Shown here: in pieces, positions 23,662-35,184 of the stretch
How the letters are laid out: each line of letters starts with the position of its first letter
Numbering within the stretch: position 1 is the stretch's first letter
Assembly: GCA_916610825.1 (NCBI GenBank)
Contig: OU744449.1
Coordinates: forward strand, 20,677,344-20,741,343
DNA: 64,000 nucleotides
Source of the DNA: Haliclystus octoradiatus
Taxonomy: Eukaryota; Cnidaria; Staurozoa; Stauromedusae; Haliclystidae
Reading direction: 5' to 3'
Notes under the pieces: model-generated
Databases searched by the model: none
What the model saw: only the letters and a program-made list of their open reading frames with translations
Told to the model about the DNA's origin: nothing
Translations under genes and position numbers: made by a program

Positions 23662-23785
23662 CTTCATCATTAACTCGCATATCACAGATCGCATTTACAT
23701 TAGGAATTGAAGATTTGATTGATGATAACATATAGACACCATTTTTGTGATTGTTTCTTGTCTTCAACTCTGTGCAATCTCGTGC
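23662..23785 (-). CDS. Gene 2 exon A: FReD start
   Basis: 124 nt, phase 0 to phase 1: ARDCTELKTRNNHKNGVYM, then NVNAICDMRVNDE. The acceptor is TTTTTCAG and the donor is GTGAG at 23,657-23,661. It carries the first FReD disulfide. Confidence 0.88.
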
Positions 23786-24059
23786 CTGAAAAATTGAATC
23801 GGAGAGATTAGATTCATTCTCTCTGCTTATATTTTACCGGCTCATGGTATACCGAAAAGTTTACATTATTGTCTTATTAAAGATAATTTTTTCAGTAAAA
23901 TTTGAGTTATGCTATATAGCAAAATTTATGAATAATTGGCGTTCGTATTTTGATAATTGAAAAACTTTTTTATTTGACGAAAAATTTGAAATTCCCTTTA
24001 AAAGTATTTCAAAAATAAATATTCTTCATTTTAAATTTTCAAGAATATTTCCTTATTAC

Positions 24060-24790
24060 CAGATAAACGTCTCATGGTTTACAGCTTTTGATTTATGCAA
24101 AGATAATGGTTACTTTATTATTTATTCTTAATTTTTCCATCATAGCCCTTCTCCTCGGATTATATATCTTACAACTGGCATGGCGAGATGAGCTAAAGCA
24201 AAATTGGATATATTTAAAATAAGGCTTTGACTGCAATATTGCTAAATAATCTTGACTATTTTTCCAATTTATTCGGTTGGAAATAAGGGATTGCTCATTA
24301 TTTATGACCGGGGTTGGGTCCGAAGAGCTCCAATTTTAACTATTTATTCCTTTTACCCAACCATAAAGAGCGTCAAAAATTTGTTTACCCAACCGTAATT
24401 TATCGAGGCGTTGTGTTCTTGATACTCCTTGCACATAGGATATGGAAGTTCTTTGTTCAAGTTAACTGCCAAAATTGCTGGTTTATATGAAAATGAGAGC
24501 TAAAATGCATCACTTTCTTCCTTTTTGTTTATAAATGGAATTGGGGATATCATTGCATCATTTTTACTAAGACGGATCATGGTTTACAGCATTTGATTTA
24601 TACAAGGATAATGGTTAATTTTTTATGTATCCTGAACTTTCCATCATAACCCTTCTCCTCTTCTTGGATTATATATCTTACAACTGACATGGCGAGATGA
24701 GCTAAAGCAAAATTGGAAATATTTAAAATAAGTCAATAATGTTTACTTCAACAATGTTAAATAATCTTGACTATTTTCCGATTTACTCTG
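24060..24790. repeat. Direct repeat inside intron 1 of gene 2
   Basis: About 190 bp (24,065-24,260) recur about 510 bp to the right (24,575-24,790), both with CATGGTTTACAGC...TTTGATTTA and CATGGCGAGATGAGCTAAAG. Gene 1 has a single copy (about 6,130-6,340). It is an intronic tandem duplication with no coding. Confidence 0.6.
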
Positions 24791-25559
24791 TTTGAAATAT
24801 TAGTACAGCATCTATTTTTTATATCTCCTTCTTCCTCAGTCTGCCATAAAGAATTAAAGATTTACTGTTGTCTAAGTGAAATTGGTTATTTATTTACGGC
24901 TACAAGATTCCCATAAAGATGAACTACAATACTTGGCCATTTAAATTTAATGGCGTGTACTGTTGAATGGTATCATTATTATGTCATATACAATTGATTA
25001 AAGATTAAAGTTGAATATAACACATACATTCCTTTCAATAGTTATTCATACAATTAATTGTTATTTCGATTTTTACTTCGCTAGCGTGTTATTATGAAAA
25101 TAGAATGTTAAAATAATATATGCAATAATTGTATCATACATAATTATGTCCTGCTTTTAAATTAGCAGATAGATTATATAAACCAGCATGTAATTTGAAT
25201 AAGCTACTTCTTATACATGTTGTATGTAGAATTAAATCAACATCTCTTAAAAAGCATTTTGTTTTCTTTCTAATATTTATTGAGGAGGCCGATTAGCTAT
25301 AAATTAAAATTATTCTTCAAATGAGAATACGGTACAACCTAGAACCTTTTTCAACAAGAATATATACTCTACGTATTGCTCTCCCGGCAAGAATAATTAT
25401 TCTTGAATGATATTTTCAATAACATTATTCTGAATATATATAAAAATGAAATATTCTTGTCCAGAGAATTATATTCGCAGGATAAGAATACGTATTCTAA
25501 TAAATATACTTGAGATAGAAATCGGAAATTTTGCTGTGTAGTTTTTCTGCGCAAATTTT

Positions 25560-25625
25560 CCGGCTACCAAACGCGCTTGCAGCACTATTCTACTTATAGG
25601 GTGGCTATTTTCCCAAGGGAGTATA
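25560..25625 (-). mobile_element. SINE 3'-end relic in intron 1 of gene 2
   Basis: Reverse match to the 3' end of the SINE at 59,709-60,081 (CTACCAAACGCG... and the degenerate hairpin block), about 105-170 nt inside intron 1, the same place as in genes 1 and 3. Confidence 0.55.
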
Positions 25626-25732
25626 CGTTTAATAACAAGAAAACTAGCATTCAAATCTCAGTAAACCCATTTGGGGCAATATATCGTTTTTTTCTAGACC
25701 GTACATCTGAAGATATTGTATATATTTCTTAC

Positions 25733-26071
25733 CGTCTCTTTAATGATTTCAACATAAGTGACATTTGGTGATATGATAATTTTGCTGTTTATGTTGTTAG
25801 TCATTGAGGAATTGAATAATTCACATTGTACAATATCATTACCAATTGTTTCATTCGAGATCACGTTGATTGATTGACACTCATCTGTGATAGTACAGTG
25901 AGAGATACAATATAGAAATGTTTTCAATTCTAAATGTTCAAATGATGATCCTGTTCTTTGGAAACCAAATCTTTTCTTGTAGTTAGAAATAGTATTATCA
26001 GTCGCACCAGCCAATGATATAACAGTGTTGATTAGAATAAATACAAATGATAGAATCAAGGAACTCGTCAT
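25733..26071 (-). CDS. Gene 2 exon 1: signal peptide + PAN/apple-type domain (complete 326-aa PAN-FReD protein)
   Basis: 339 nt, 113 codons, phase 0 at the donor GTAAG (25,728-25,732). Residues 1-22 (MTSSLILSFVFILINTVISL) form a signal peptide. The PAN-type cysteines are in FLYCISHCTITDECQSINVIS and VQCELFNSS, with several N-glycosylation sequons. Splicing 1-A-B-C gives one frame of 326 residues: secreted PAN domain (about 23-113) and a full-length FReD (about 114-326). FReDs bind acetylated sugars and similar ligands in ficolins, tachylectins and FREPs. Its ligand here is unknown, and a role as an innate recognition molecule is inference. The start codon lies in the context shared with its paralogues. 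Confidence 0.88.
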
Positions 26072-27008
26072 ATTGACATTAGGGCGTTTTCCAAATATGT
26101 GTACTGAATTATTTCATACTACTTTACATAGTCATACGAGTAAAAACATGTCTAAATAGGCTTTGCTTGCATTACTAATGTAATAAAATATGGAATTTGC
26201 CTCTCATGAGTCTGAAGTTCAACTGCTGCAGCTGTAATGAATATTATGTTGATAAGGTAACAACAAAACATCTCAACTTGCTTAATTTGACTCACACAAG
26301 GACCTGTTTATTAATTATTGTATAAAGGAATGTAAGTTTTTAGCTTCAAAGAGAAATATAATTAGCAGGCATGTGTGCTATTCATGTTTACATTTTGTAA
26401 AGATTAAAGGAGATAAAAAAAATACACAGAAAGCATCTTCAAACACAAATCTTATTTCAGTGTTAATTAATGTACTACGTTGGTACAGTAAACAATATTA
26501 TTAGGTTGTGACAATTGTTTATGTTTACTAATTTGCTTTTAATGGTTTTACAAAGTCAGTCTGAGGCTTATCTTTCAAAATACGGTTTTATGAAGAAAAC
26601 AATTATGAAAAAGTGCGTATCTAAACTATAGTCTCAGGCCTTTTGTTATGCTTATTGCTATAACTCTATCAAAGATGAGTCATAAACAACGAGTCTGAAA
26701 TGAGGCCAGTGTAATATTCTGATGAATGGTTATCAATTTCTGCTAATTCAAATGACTTTCGCCCCACAAATTTCTTTATTTGAATATTTTCGCTTCAAAA
26801 GATGCCTCTTTTAATTAGACTTAGAGAGACAATCGCTTCTAGCAAATTAATTAAGATAAAATAACAAATAGTTAAAAGATATGCGTTACATCCTTAAACT
26901 ATTTCATTGATTGATTAAATCGGTCGAATTGGAAACTCGTATCAGTAGGTTTCTACTTATTAACTGTGTAATGAAAGTAAGCGATAAAATAGACGTTGTT
27001 TGAGCTTT

Positions 27009-27800
27009 TGTAGCGGGTGGAATGTACGAAGTATTGATTAATATCACCACACATACATAGGCGTTGATAAGATATATATATATATATATATGTGTGTAAT
27101 TGTAATAATAATAACTGTAGCTGGCCACCAACAGGGAGAGGATGAATGAGGGTTAATATGACCGTTGATAAACAAGGCCTCTATATGAAGGTGGACCAGC
27201 TTTGCTAATGTAGGTGCTGTCTCCACGAAGGGCAGACGTGAAGAGATCTAATACATTACAGGCAGTGATTTACATTACAAGGTATACGTGATTACAAACG
27301 GAAACTTTACAGTTAACAAAGGAAATACATTATGGATAAGACAAGAGACATAAAACAATTCACTACATAACTTCCCCCCACGGAGACGGAGTCCCGTCTG
27401 TGAGTGAAAGATATGAAATAATATATACAGGACGAATGAATAGTAAAAATATGTATAATAAAATAGAATATGATTTAAATAAGTTAATAATAATGTTTTG
27501 ACTGAGTTAGATGAATTAGATTGTTTGTTTTCTTTCATATTGTATAGTTGGTAAAGTTTGTGTTTTGTGGTTGTAGCGACAAAATCTTGTAAATATTTAA
27601 TAATTCTTTGTTGGCCTTTGTGCAAGGCATGGTTGTATATAGCCTATCTTTTTGATCTTCTGTTTTTGATGGTGTTATTTATCTATGTTGGTAATGTTGT
27701 TTTGTTGTTACAATTCTTTGTGCTCAAGCCTGGCAATCTTTATTTTCTTGACGGGGAATACATTATGGATAAGACAATAGACATAAAACAATCCACTACA
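27009..27800 (-). mobile_element. Truncated LTR retrotransposon
   Basis: On the minus strand a 359-bp LTR (27,367 to 27,009) starts TGTAG and ends CTACA. Immediately before it is a polypurine tract GGGGGGAAG (27,370-27,380). About 50 bp of a second LTR start, TGTAGTGGATTG, lies at 27,748-27,800. The two ends are bordered by CTTT (27,005-27,008 and 27,801-27,804), a 4-bp target duplication. The internal region is about 370 bp, so the element lost nearly all coding sequence and most of the 5' LTR. The LTR holds a (TA)n run at 27,071-27,091. Confidence 0.7.
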
Positions 27801-28040
27801 CTTTCGACATTGCTTATGTCATCTTCAGAAATTGATTAAAAAGAAAAATTATTTAAAATACATGAGTTTAAAAATGTTAAAGTTTTTACAAAGTGCTATA
27901 GATATAGTTTTAGAACGGGATGCGTTAGGTAACATTAATAATCACTTGAAAAAAACTTTTATCATGATTGGTGGATTTGTACCACGTGTTTAGCAGTTAT
28001 GTCAAGACAACCCACGAAATTCCGTGGCAACCCCTAAAAG

Positions 28041-28096
28041 CGTGCAGGTATAGGTCTATACCCGCACGAGTGCGGATATAGACCTATACCTGCACG
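28041..28096. repeat. 56-bp near-perfect palindrome
   Basis: 27-bp arms (CGTGCAGGTATAGGTCTATA... and its complement) differ at one base and are separated by only 2 nt. The DNA can extrude as a cruciform, and a transcript would form a long stem. Confidence 0.9.
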
Positions 28097-28488
28097 GTTT
28101 TAGCCAAACAACTAGAGCATATGTTTTGAAAATGGCGACTAGCTGTGACAGATTGAATATTTTTTCATAAAATCAATTTAAATGTATACTCTGTAATTGA
28201 AAATTCGATTGAGAAATTAAAAAAGTAACAGCTTGGGATTTGCTATATTCAGATGTAACTTTTACTATATATTTCTGATATTGAAAACATGTTAAATTCT
28301 TCGTGTTATATTTTTAAATGATATTCATAGTAACAATTTCATTCAAATTGTATTTGATGAAAAATCAATGACCCATTAAATTAGAAAACAAATCATTGTT
28401 GTAGTGAAATTGATGAGAGATAATTGATGTTCCATAGACAAAGGTTATGTTACATGATTATTAAAATGATTACATTACTCTTATTCGT

Positions 28489-28624
28489 GGGCCATCGAAA
28501 TTTAGACCCACTCATTCTCAAACAACAAACTCGAAATCCATATCGTAAACTTGGTGGCCTCGTTTACGATATGGATTTCTCGTTTGTTGTTAGTGAACTC
28601 GTGGATCTAAATTCCGATAACCCA
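28489..28624. repeat. 136-bp imperfect inverted repeat
   Basis: About 62-bp arms, the inner 20 bp being perfect (AAATCCATATCGTAAAC) and the outer part carrying a few mismatches, around an ~11-nt centre. It may be the terminus of a foldback element or a hairpin transcript source. No evidence of expression. Confidence 0.8.
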
Positions 28625-28887
28625 CTCACAAGAATGATGTAATCCCTTTAATAGCTTATTTCACAAAGGCAAGAACAATAGTTTTTCAATACACTGCCGG
28701 GAAAGGCCAAGAGTTGATTGAGTCAGACTGAGTGTTGAGGTTTGGCTTGATTCCCCTGATTGCAAGCATTTCGTGAATTAAGCAGTCAAACTTGTCTTTG
28801 CATTTTCATAACTTTAAAATTGTTTTCAGAAACGAAGTTTCCGTGTTGCTGATTTACATGTGCATAAACAGAAGACCCTTTTATCTT

Positions 28888-29677
28888 AATATAATTTATT
28901 TCTTCATACATATATATATATATATATCTACACATTCAATAAATGTTAACTTAAAACAGAACTATGCGTCATTTAAAAATTTGCCTAATATATCCCTATT
29001 CTAATTTATCTAATTAATCTATTTCAAAATTTTTCTCAACGTCATCATTAATAAAGGTTCCCATGATACTATTAGCATTCCCTCTTTGTACTGCCACTGA
29101 AATCCTCTCTTTTAAATATTGTACTGCATTATCGTCCTGTGTAGAGTCTCTCAACCTTGAAGATAGCTGGTTCAAGAACAACATAGCAGCCGATCCATAC
29201 AAATCCCATCGTCTCTCTGGCTACGGGGATGAAGATGTAATTTGTTGACAGCTGCCTAAACTTTGTGATCTTCTTTGCTTCGGCATTACTTTTCCCAAGG
29301 AATTAGGGTGATTCCATCAGGTTTTCTAAAATCGGTTCTCGCTAGGCCTTGAGGTTCAAGTTTACAACGGACGTTTGCAATGCACAAAGCCTTCTTGATG
29401 ATGACGTTTACTTCATGGTGCCTTGCATATCGTCCAGAACTCTTTTTACATGAAAGACCGTGGACTCCTTGTTGATCTACTAGTTGGCCGCATTTACATA
29501 TATGGGATTGTACCGTCTCCAGTCCCAATCGGAGTGAAATTATTATGCGTAGCTGATTGTTATTAAGCATTAAACCCATGGCGGGTGATGGGAGTGCATT
29601 GAGCCATGCCCCAGATTCTTTTGTTTGTGCAGCTAAGATCCTGGCAACGTTTCTTTGACCCACAACAGAGGAGAGGA
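28888..29677 (-). mobile_element. 5'-truncated retroelement insertion (ORF C-terminus)
   Basis: This 790-bp insertion is absent from the matching place at about 11,400 and flanked by CTTTTATCTT / CTTTGATCTT (28,878-28,887 and 29,678-29,687). Minus-strand frames encode RILAAQTKESGAWLNALP, CKCGQLVDQQGVHGLSCK, GRYARHHEVNVIIKKAL and RKPDGITLIPWE. After a frame break come YIFIPVARETMG, then YLKERISVAVQRGNANSIMG and a stop. This order is familiar from the C-terminus of retroelement polyproteins in many invertebrates. I cannot name the clade. A (TA)n run precedes its 3' end. Confidence 0.7.
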
Positions 29678-29689
29678 CTTTGATCTTGT

Positions 29690-30640
29690 GCTCGTCAATG
29701 CGTCAATGCAAGTTTCGGCAGGTACATCCGAAATAATTCGCTTCACACGAATCACACTGGAAACTATATACAACACATTGGCGAGACAAGAGAGCCGGTT
29801 TTTGTTCACACACATGTAAATAATTTTGTATTTTCCTACTTGTAAATACTGGCCTAAGATTTTTCCCGATTTTTGAACTTAAATCAGATAACTGACGCTT
29901 GATGGAATTAGCAGAAACTTGATTACTCATTCCGATTCTTTTTTAATCTAAAAATATAAAATTTTATAACTTATAAAGGGTATATTATATTTAAAAATAC
30001 TTTGACTCAATCTTTCACATTCTGATTGAAATATTCAATGAATAAGCAGATCTAGAACCATATAGGCAAAAGGGCCGCTGATGCTGCTCCTCCTGCTCTA
30101 GATGGTAAAATAGCTTTCATAATTTTTGAAACATCCCGTTTTTTTACTAAGAGTGGATGGTCTACTTTACGAGAGTGACCTCTACCTCGTTTTTGCCTTT
30201 GCTATATTAATATAAATTTATCTGTTTGATTACCTGATGCCTCGCGCAGTAAACGAATATACATCAATTTTATCCATAATGACTATCGCCATCAACTTTA
30301 TCGGGCTTTGTAATTATGATATCGTCCTTTTTCTTTGGGCTATTTACAGATCGTAGAAGTCTCTGTGGTGATCTAGGTCCTTTTCGGCTGCTATGATTGA
30401 CAGCAATTGATCTTAACGTAGTAAATGATAATTGGTTTTTGTCTGCTGGAATGCAAGTTGATCAATGTAGCATCCAACAAGCCTTTCCGAATCCAGCTAA
30501 TATGTCGTTTTTGATTGACGACATGCTTTGAGGTAGTGCAAATTTCAATCAACGGGAAATAACCAACTTCTCAAAATATGATAATCGGGTAGATGATAAA
30601 TTCTTAATATGCTTAGTAATATCCGTTGAACAAGCCATCA
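29690..30640 (-). mobile_element. Penelope-like element 2, internally deleted
   Basis: Minus-strand GIY-YIG nuclease part: SRQCVVYSFQCDSCEANYFG at about 29,740-29,800, after the linker IKRQLSDLSSKIGKNLRPVF. The N-terminal segment with ITKPDK is at about 30,280-30,340. The whole RT core seen in copy 1 is missing between about 29,940 and 30,040. The outer sequence around 30,550-30,650 matches 12,895-13,010. Confidence 0.75.
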
Positions 30641-30739
30641 TTCTAGAAATTTTATTAATATGTGTAGTTATAACTTTTTTGCTATTAATTATTTCTATTT
30701 GATTATCATCAAAGGATGAATATATTCTATCAGAATCAG

Positions 30740-30990
30740 ACTGAGAATCAGAATCAAAGAGTCGGAATGAGTGTTGGCCTGATTTGCCTATTGCAAGCAA
30801 GAATCCTGATGGCATGAACATTGTGCTACCTTTCAAGGATCAAGTTTCTGCTGATTCCATCAAGCATCAGTTATCTGATTTAAGTTCAGAAATCGGGAAA
30901 AATCTTAGGTCAGTATTTATAAGTGGGACACGTTTACAAAAAGGACACATTAAATTATGTAAGTGTCACTAATATACAGCCTTACGATTA
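30740..30990 (+). mobile_element. Inverted Penelope-like fragment 2
   Basis: The plus strand encodes LPIASKNPDGMNIVLPFKDQVSADSIKHQLSDLSSEIGKNLRSVF, the same linker the main copy carries on the minus strand. This gives the same head-to-head arrangement as at 11.4-13.3 kb. Confidence 0.7.
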
Positions 30991-31552
30991 AGTAAAATTG
31001 TAAAATATTATAAGCTATTTGAGACATTGAATATCGATAAAAAGGAATCAAATAATTTGAATCTGCTTAAAGATTTTAAAAAAGGGTGTTAAATCCACCC
31101 TTGTTATGTCCGCCTCATTAAATCCACCAGGCTTGTCTGATTTATTTTTTTTAGTTAATCAAGATTGTGTTTTTTACTAATATGGTAGCCATTTACGTTT
31201 AAAGCTCACATCTAAATTTACGGAACTATCTGATTGTGTTTTGAGTGTTATTTACAATTTATCTTGCGATAGCAGCTATTATATTATCTTAACTATGAAT
31301 GCATCATTTGAATGTTTATTTTCTTTCTGTTCATGCAATGTTTAAAAGTTCGTTTCAACAGAATATGAATCCAAAACAAGTAATAATTATTTCCGAAAAC
31401 GTTGATTTTTTTCTTAGATTATAGTTCATTCATTGCATTTCTTCTTCTGTCTTGATTTAAAAATCTGATGCTATTTATATTACCCGGATAAGCAAGTGAA
31501 TATTTCTAGTCAACTTTATGCTGGTCATTGTGTAGCATCGGTGAACAGCGTA

Positions 31553-31558
31553 TTTATT
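31553..31558 (-). terminator. Poly(A) signal of exon C' (unit C)
   Basis: AATAAA, 7 nt after the stop of the exon at 31,566-31,825. Confidence 0.6.
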
Positions 31559-31565
31559 TAAGAAC

Positions 31566-31825
31566 TTATAGCTGATTTCTTTTGATTTTAATTTCTGTTT
31601 TTGTTAATGATCGGATAACATCTGTGATAGTATACCAATTGATACCTTTCCCTTCTTCTTCACTTCCATACAAACCATTAAGATTTGATAAATGACAGGC
31701 ACCATACCACCATGCACCAGTGAACGAAATGGCGCAGTTGGATTGAGCATAGATGTCATTGTCTTTATCCAGTGTTGTGAACATTTGGTTCTTACTACGA
31801 AATGTCATTGAGTCACCAGCATTCC
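31566..31825 (-). CDS. Orphan FReD terminal exon C' (unit C), candidate alternative last exon of gene 3
   Basis: Same structure as 13,974-14,233: acceptor TTTTAAG, GNAGDSMTFRSK, DKDNDIYAQSNCAISF, then GAWWYGACHLSNLNGLYG, GINWYTITD and a stop after TEIKIKRNQL. It differs from the unit B copy by Ser to Gly and Asp to Ala around the WWY motif, both in the ligand-pocket segment. Its own exons 1, A and B are gone, broken at 38,344. The frame is intact. Confidence 0.65.
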
Positions 31826-32953
31826 CTTAAAATAATACCAATATAATTTAACTAAGAGAAAGTATTTGGAATTCATAACTTCAGCCGAGCCATGCACATT
31901 AGCAGAATAAATAACAAATATTATTAGACGTTTAAATTTGCTGCTAAATTGCTAGTAGCTTTTCAATCCAAGGAGCTATCCATGAAGTATAGGGGGTTCT
32001 ACTCAAAACGTTACGACTGCGTAATGGGGGAGGCGGTGAATGTGAAAAATTTCTCTAAAGAAAGCTGCACTTGTATTCTTTTGGAAATAGCAAAATTCAT
32101 AAAATGCGGGGGGTGCTAAATTGTGAGTACGTACGCAGGAGGAAGGAAGGGGTGAAATACGCGAGCATTTGATGAATCCGAACTTTATGGATGGCTGCTA
32201 CGTCACTGCGCTATTTTTATCTTGTAAAGGAAGGCTGATGTCAAAATGAATATCCATCAGTTAAATTTAACGGATGTTTTCAACTTAGACTTTTGCAAGG
32301 ACCTTATATGGCTTATATGGTGTCTAAAGCCAAGTTAAATTATTGTAGTACAATTACATAGCAAGAGCAAGAGTTAGCAACCATAGGAGGCTCTGATGGG
32401 GGGGGGGGGTATAATCTTCTCATCCCTCACAACAATTTTTGTAATCTCGCTTGCTAAAAGGTGATGCTCCATTTTTTCCTATAGGTATTTCTGCCTATCT
32501 TACGTATATTGCTTTGAGTTATACCATGGTTAATATGTACATTGTGCGTTCTAACATAAGTGTAAAATCTTGAATGGATATTTTCCGACTTAATCATTAC
32601 GATTGTAGCTACATACTCATCACTGAGGTGGATATAGATAGATAGATATTTATTTCAATCAATGTAACAAGGTATATAAATAAAAAGTGAAATTTACAGG
32701 TTTTCTAATTTACAGTGATTGTGGTCATCCCGTAAGCATGAAAGCTTGTTTATTGGGAGACACAAATTATTTATATTTCAATTATCTGGCTATGAATTAG
32801 ATATGCATTGAAAAGAAAAGTAAGAATAAGAATAGGATTAGAAATAATAAAAAATAAAGAAGGTAATACAGTATTCAATTATATGAAAGGAAACATCGAA
32901 ATGTGTTGACTGGTTGATAGAAAAAATAAAAATATATAAGTAATTAATGAAAG

Positions 32954-35184
32954 CTAAGTAGTGAGTTGTTGGCATACGTAGCAGTCCGTTATTGTACAAG
33001 TCGTGGTATATGTATCATGTAAAGACTTTTGGATAAAAATCCTAAAGCTTGCTGTTGTTGGTTCAAACTTAAGGATTGACTTTTGGAAGTTCCATAGTAC
33101 AGGAAGTCTGTGGCTAGGGAGGTGCTGAAGGAAAGTGCTCTTAGCAAAAGGTACGAAAAAAGTATTGCCTCTGCGAGTTTTGTTATCAATGAAATTGAAA
33201 ATTGTGTTCGTGGTTTCAGCTGATTTTGCAGACAAGATTTTGTGAAGAAAGGTTAATGATTTCAATATGTAGAGATCATGGAACTTCAAGATATTTAAAG
33301 CCTTGAGCAATGGCTCAGTGTGAGTTAGTGGTTTACAATTAACTATTATCCTTACACACTTTTTGTGTAATGTATTAAGTTTCCTGCAATTTGAGGAATG
33401 ACCCCAAATAGGTAAGCCGTATTCGATGTGGGGTTTAACAATTGAGGAATAAATTTGGGCTTTATGTTTTTTGGATAAAAAGTTTTTTAGTTTGATCAGG
33501 GTGTAACATAGGGATCGAATCTTTTTACATACATAATCCACATGGATTTTCCAATTTAATTTTTCTCCCATCATCAGACCTAAAAATTTTACTTAAATCT
33601 TTCAATCAAGGTATGGTTTATTTGAATTTTATTGTCAGTGTGTGGTTGGTTGAAAAGAATAAATTTGGTTTTAGCCTCATGTAATGTGAGTTGATTAGCA
33701 TTGAACCATTTAGAGATAACATTCAGTTCTGCATTTACTTTCTCTTGGAGAATAATTGGGTTGTTATCAGACCATTGCAAAGTTGTGTCATCAGCAAAAA
33801 GGTTGACATTGAATTTAGTGGAGGATGGTAAATCGTTGATAAAAATTAAAAAGAGAAGAGGCCCCATTATGCTTCCTTGCGGGACACCACAAGTGACAGT
33901 TGCGGGCGAAGATAGATTATCATTTAAGGATACAATTTGATTTCTGTTTGACAAATAATTAGTAAACCAAACTAATGCGTGGTTGGAAATTCCATAGTGA
34001 GATAATTTAGCTAATGGAATGTTGTGATTAACAGTGTCAAATGCCTTTTTGAGATCAATAAATATGGCAATATGATATTTATCATTTGGATTTGAAAAAA
34101 TGTTATGTAAAAAATTTAAAAAGCAATCGGTTGTTTCGTAGAATTTTCGAAAACCAAATTGGAATTTAGTAAGGAAACATTCTTGGAAATAATAATATAA
34201 TTGGTTGTAAGCGACACGTTCTAAAATTTTTGAAAAGGTAGAAATGATTGAAATTGGCCTGTAATCGGATAGTAAATGAGGGTCTCCCTTTTTAAAAAGA
34301 GGTAAGATTTTTGCAAGTTTGTAATTTTGAGGAAAGAAGCCTGTTGTTAAGGAGAGGTTTATGAGGTAGGTTAACGGAGAGATAATTTCATACCAGTTGT
34401 TTGCAGCTAAAAGGTATTTTAGTGTTTCTAGGTCTTTGGCAGACATATTGTGGTATGAGATGGTTCCAATTGAAAGCTTTTCTTTTACTTTAAAATGCAC
34501 AACTGGACATAAATGATCAGAAATTTCAGTGGTGATTACACCTGTAGTCATGTTTGATTTAGAATTTGTGAAAATGTTGTCAATGAGCGTACACGATTTT
34601 TGAGTAATTCTAGTAGGAAGAGAGTTGACAGGGATACATTTAGAAGAAATGAAACAATTTAAAAGATCTTGAGATTTCTCAGATTCAATAAGCATGTTAA
34701 CGCTAAAGTCTCCACCTAAAAATATTGTTTTGTGTTTATATACATTTAGAATTGTGGTTAGTTTTGATATTGAGTTAGTCAAGTTAGATCTAGGAGGAAT
34801 GTACACCGATATAAATACATACTGGCCACTTTCTGCGACCAAAGTTTCAATGTCCTCATTTATTTCAGACAATTTATGATTTGTTGTAAACGAAAATGAA
34901 TTATGAATAACCAGACCTACACCACCTCCTCTAGACACAGAACGTTTCTTGGAAATGTAGTTGTAGTTTGGGAGAGAAATAACTCCACCTTGCCAAATTT
35001 CTTGTAACGCAAGAACTTTTATATTGGAAAGATCAAGGAATTCGATTACATTGTTGTTATTTTTGAGCAAGCTTCTGGCATTTTGAGTTGCAAAAGACAT
35101 TTCAGTAGTAGGAATTCTGTCAGCAGTCATGTATCCCAAATCACAGTTACTATAAACTTCATTTAAATTATTGTGATCAGTCAT
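32954..35184 (-). pseudogene. LINE ORF2 polyprotein (endonuclease-reverse transcriptase), one frameshift
   Basis: Residues about 30-235 are the APE-type endonuclease (LQEIW, GGGVGLVI, GGDFSVNML, SDHLCPVV). About 295-520 is the RT: PLFKKGDPHLLSDYRPIS, FQFGFRKFYETTD, FIDLKKAFDTVNH, CGVPQGSIMGPLLFLIFINDLP and the catalytic NLFADDTTL. The frame breaks at about 33,580 just before FLGLMMGEKLNWKIH. It continues to the stop at 32,954 through IYSSIVKPHIEYGLPIWGH and PLLKALNILKFHDLY. The full protein would be about 740 aa, short for CR1 and with no C-terminal zinc knuckle. The Ser in GDFS replaces the usual catalytic Asn. Confidence 0.85.

Larger units (their letters stand above)
13900..23690. repeat. 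Segmental duplication, unit B
   Basis: The stretch is collinear with unit C (about 31,490-45,190) and carries exon C', intron debris, a LINE tail, unknown sequence, exon C and exon B. Identity by eye is very high from about 16,150 to 23,690 and lower left of 13,900. Relative to C it lacks the 3.7-kb LINE, about 160 bp near 15,190, and about 320 bp at 17,009. It carries its own insertion near 15,314. Confidence 0.85.
27945..28650. mobile_element. Palindrome-bearing insertion absent from the unit B side
   Basis: About 700 bp interrupt a stretch that is continuous at 11,160-11,170 (GATAAC then AATAGCTTATTCACAAAGG). They contain the two inverted repeats listed separately (28,041-28,096 and 28,489-28,624). 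No coding or transposase is visible. Probably a foldback-type element or a nested insertion. Confidence 0.5.

Noticed and set aside
28041..28624. microRNA hairpins
   Set aside because: The arms are too long and too perfect for a typical pre-miRNA, and no expression evidence exists. Kept as inverted repeats only.
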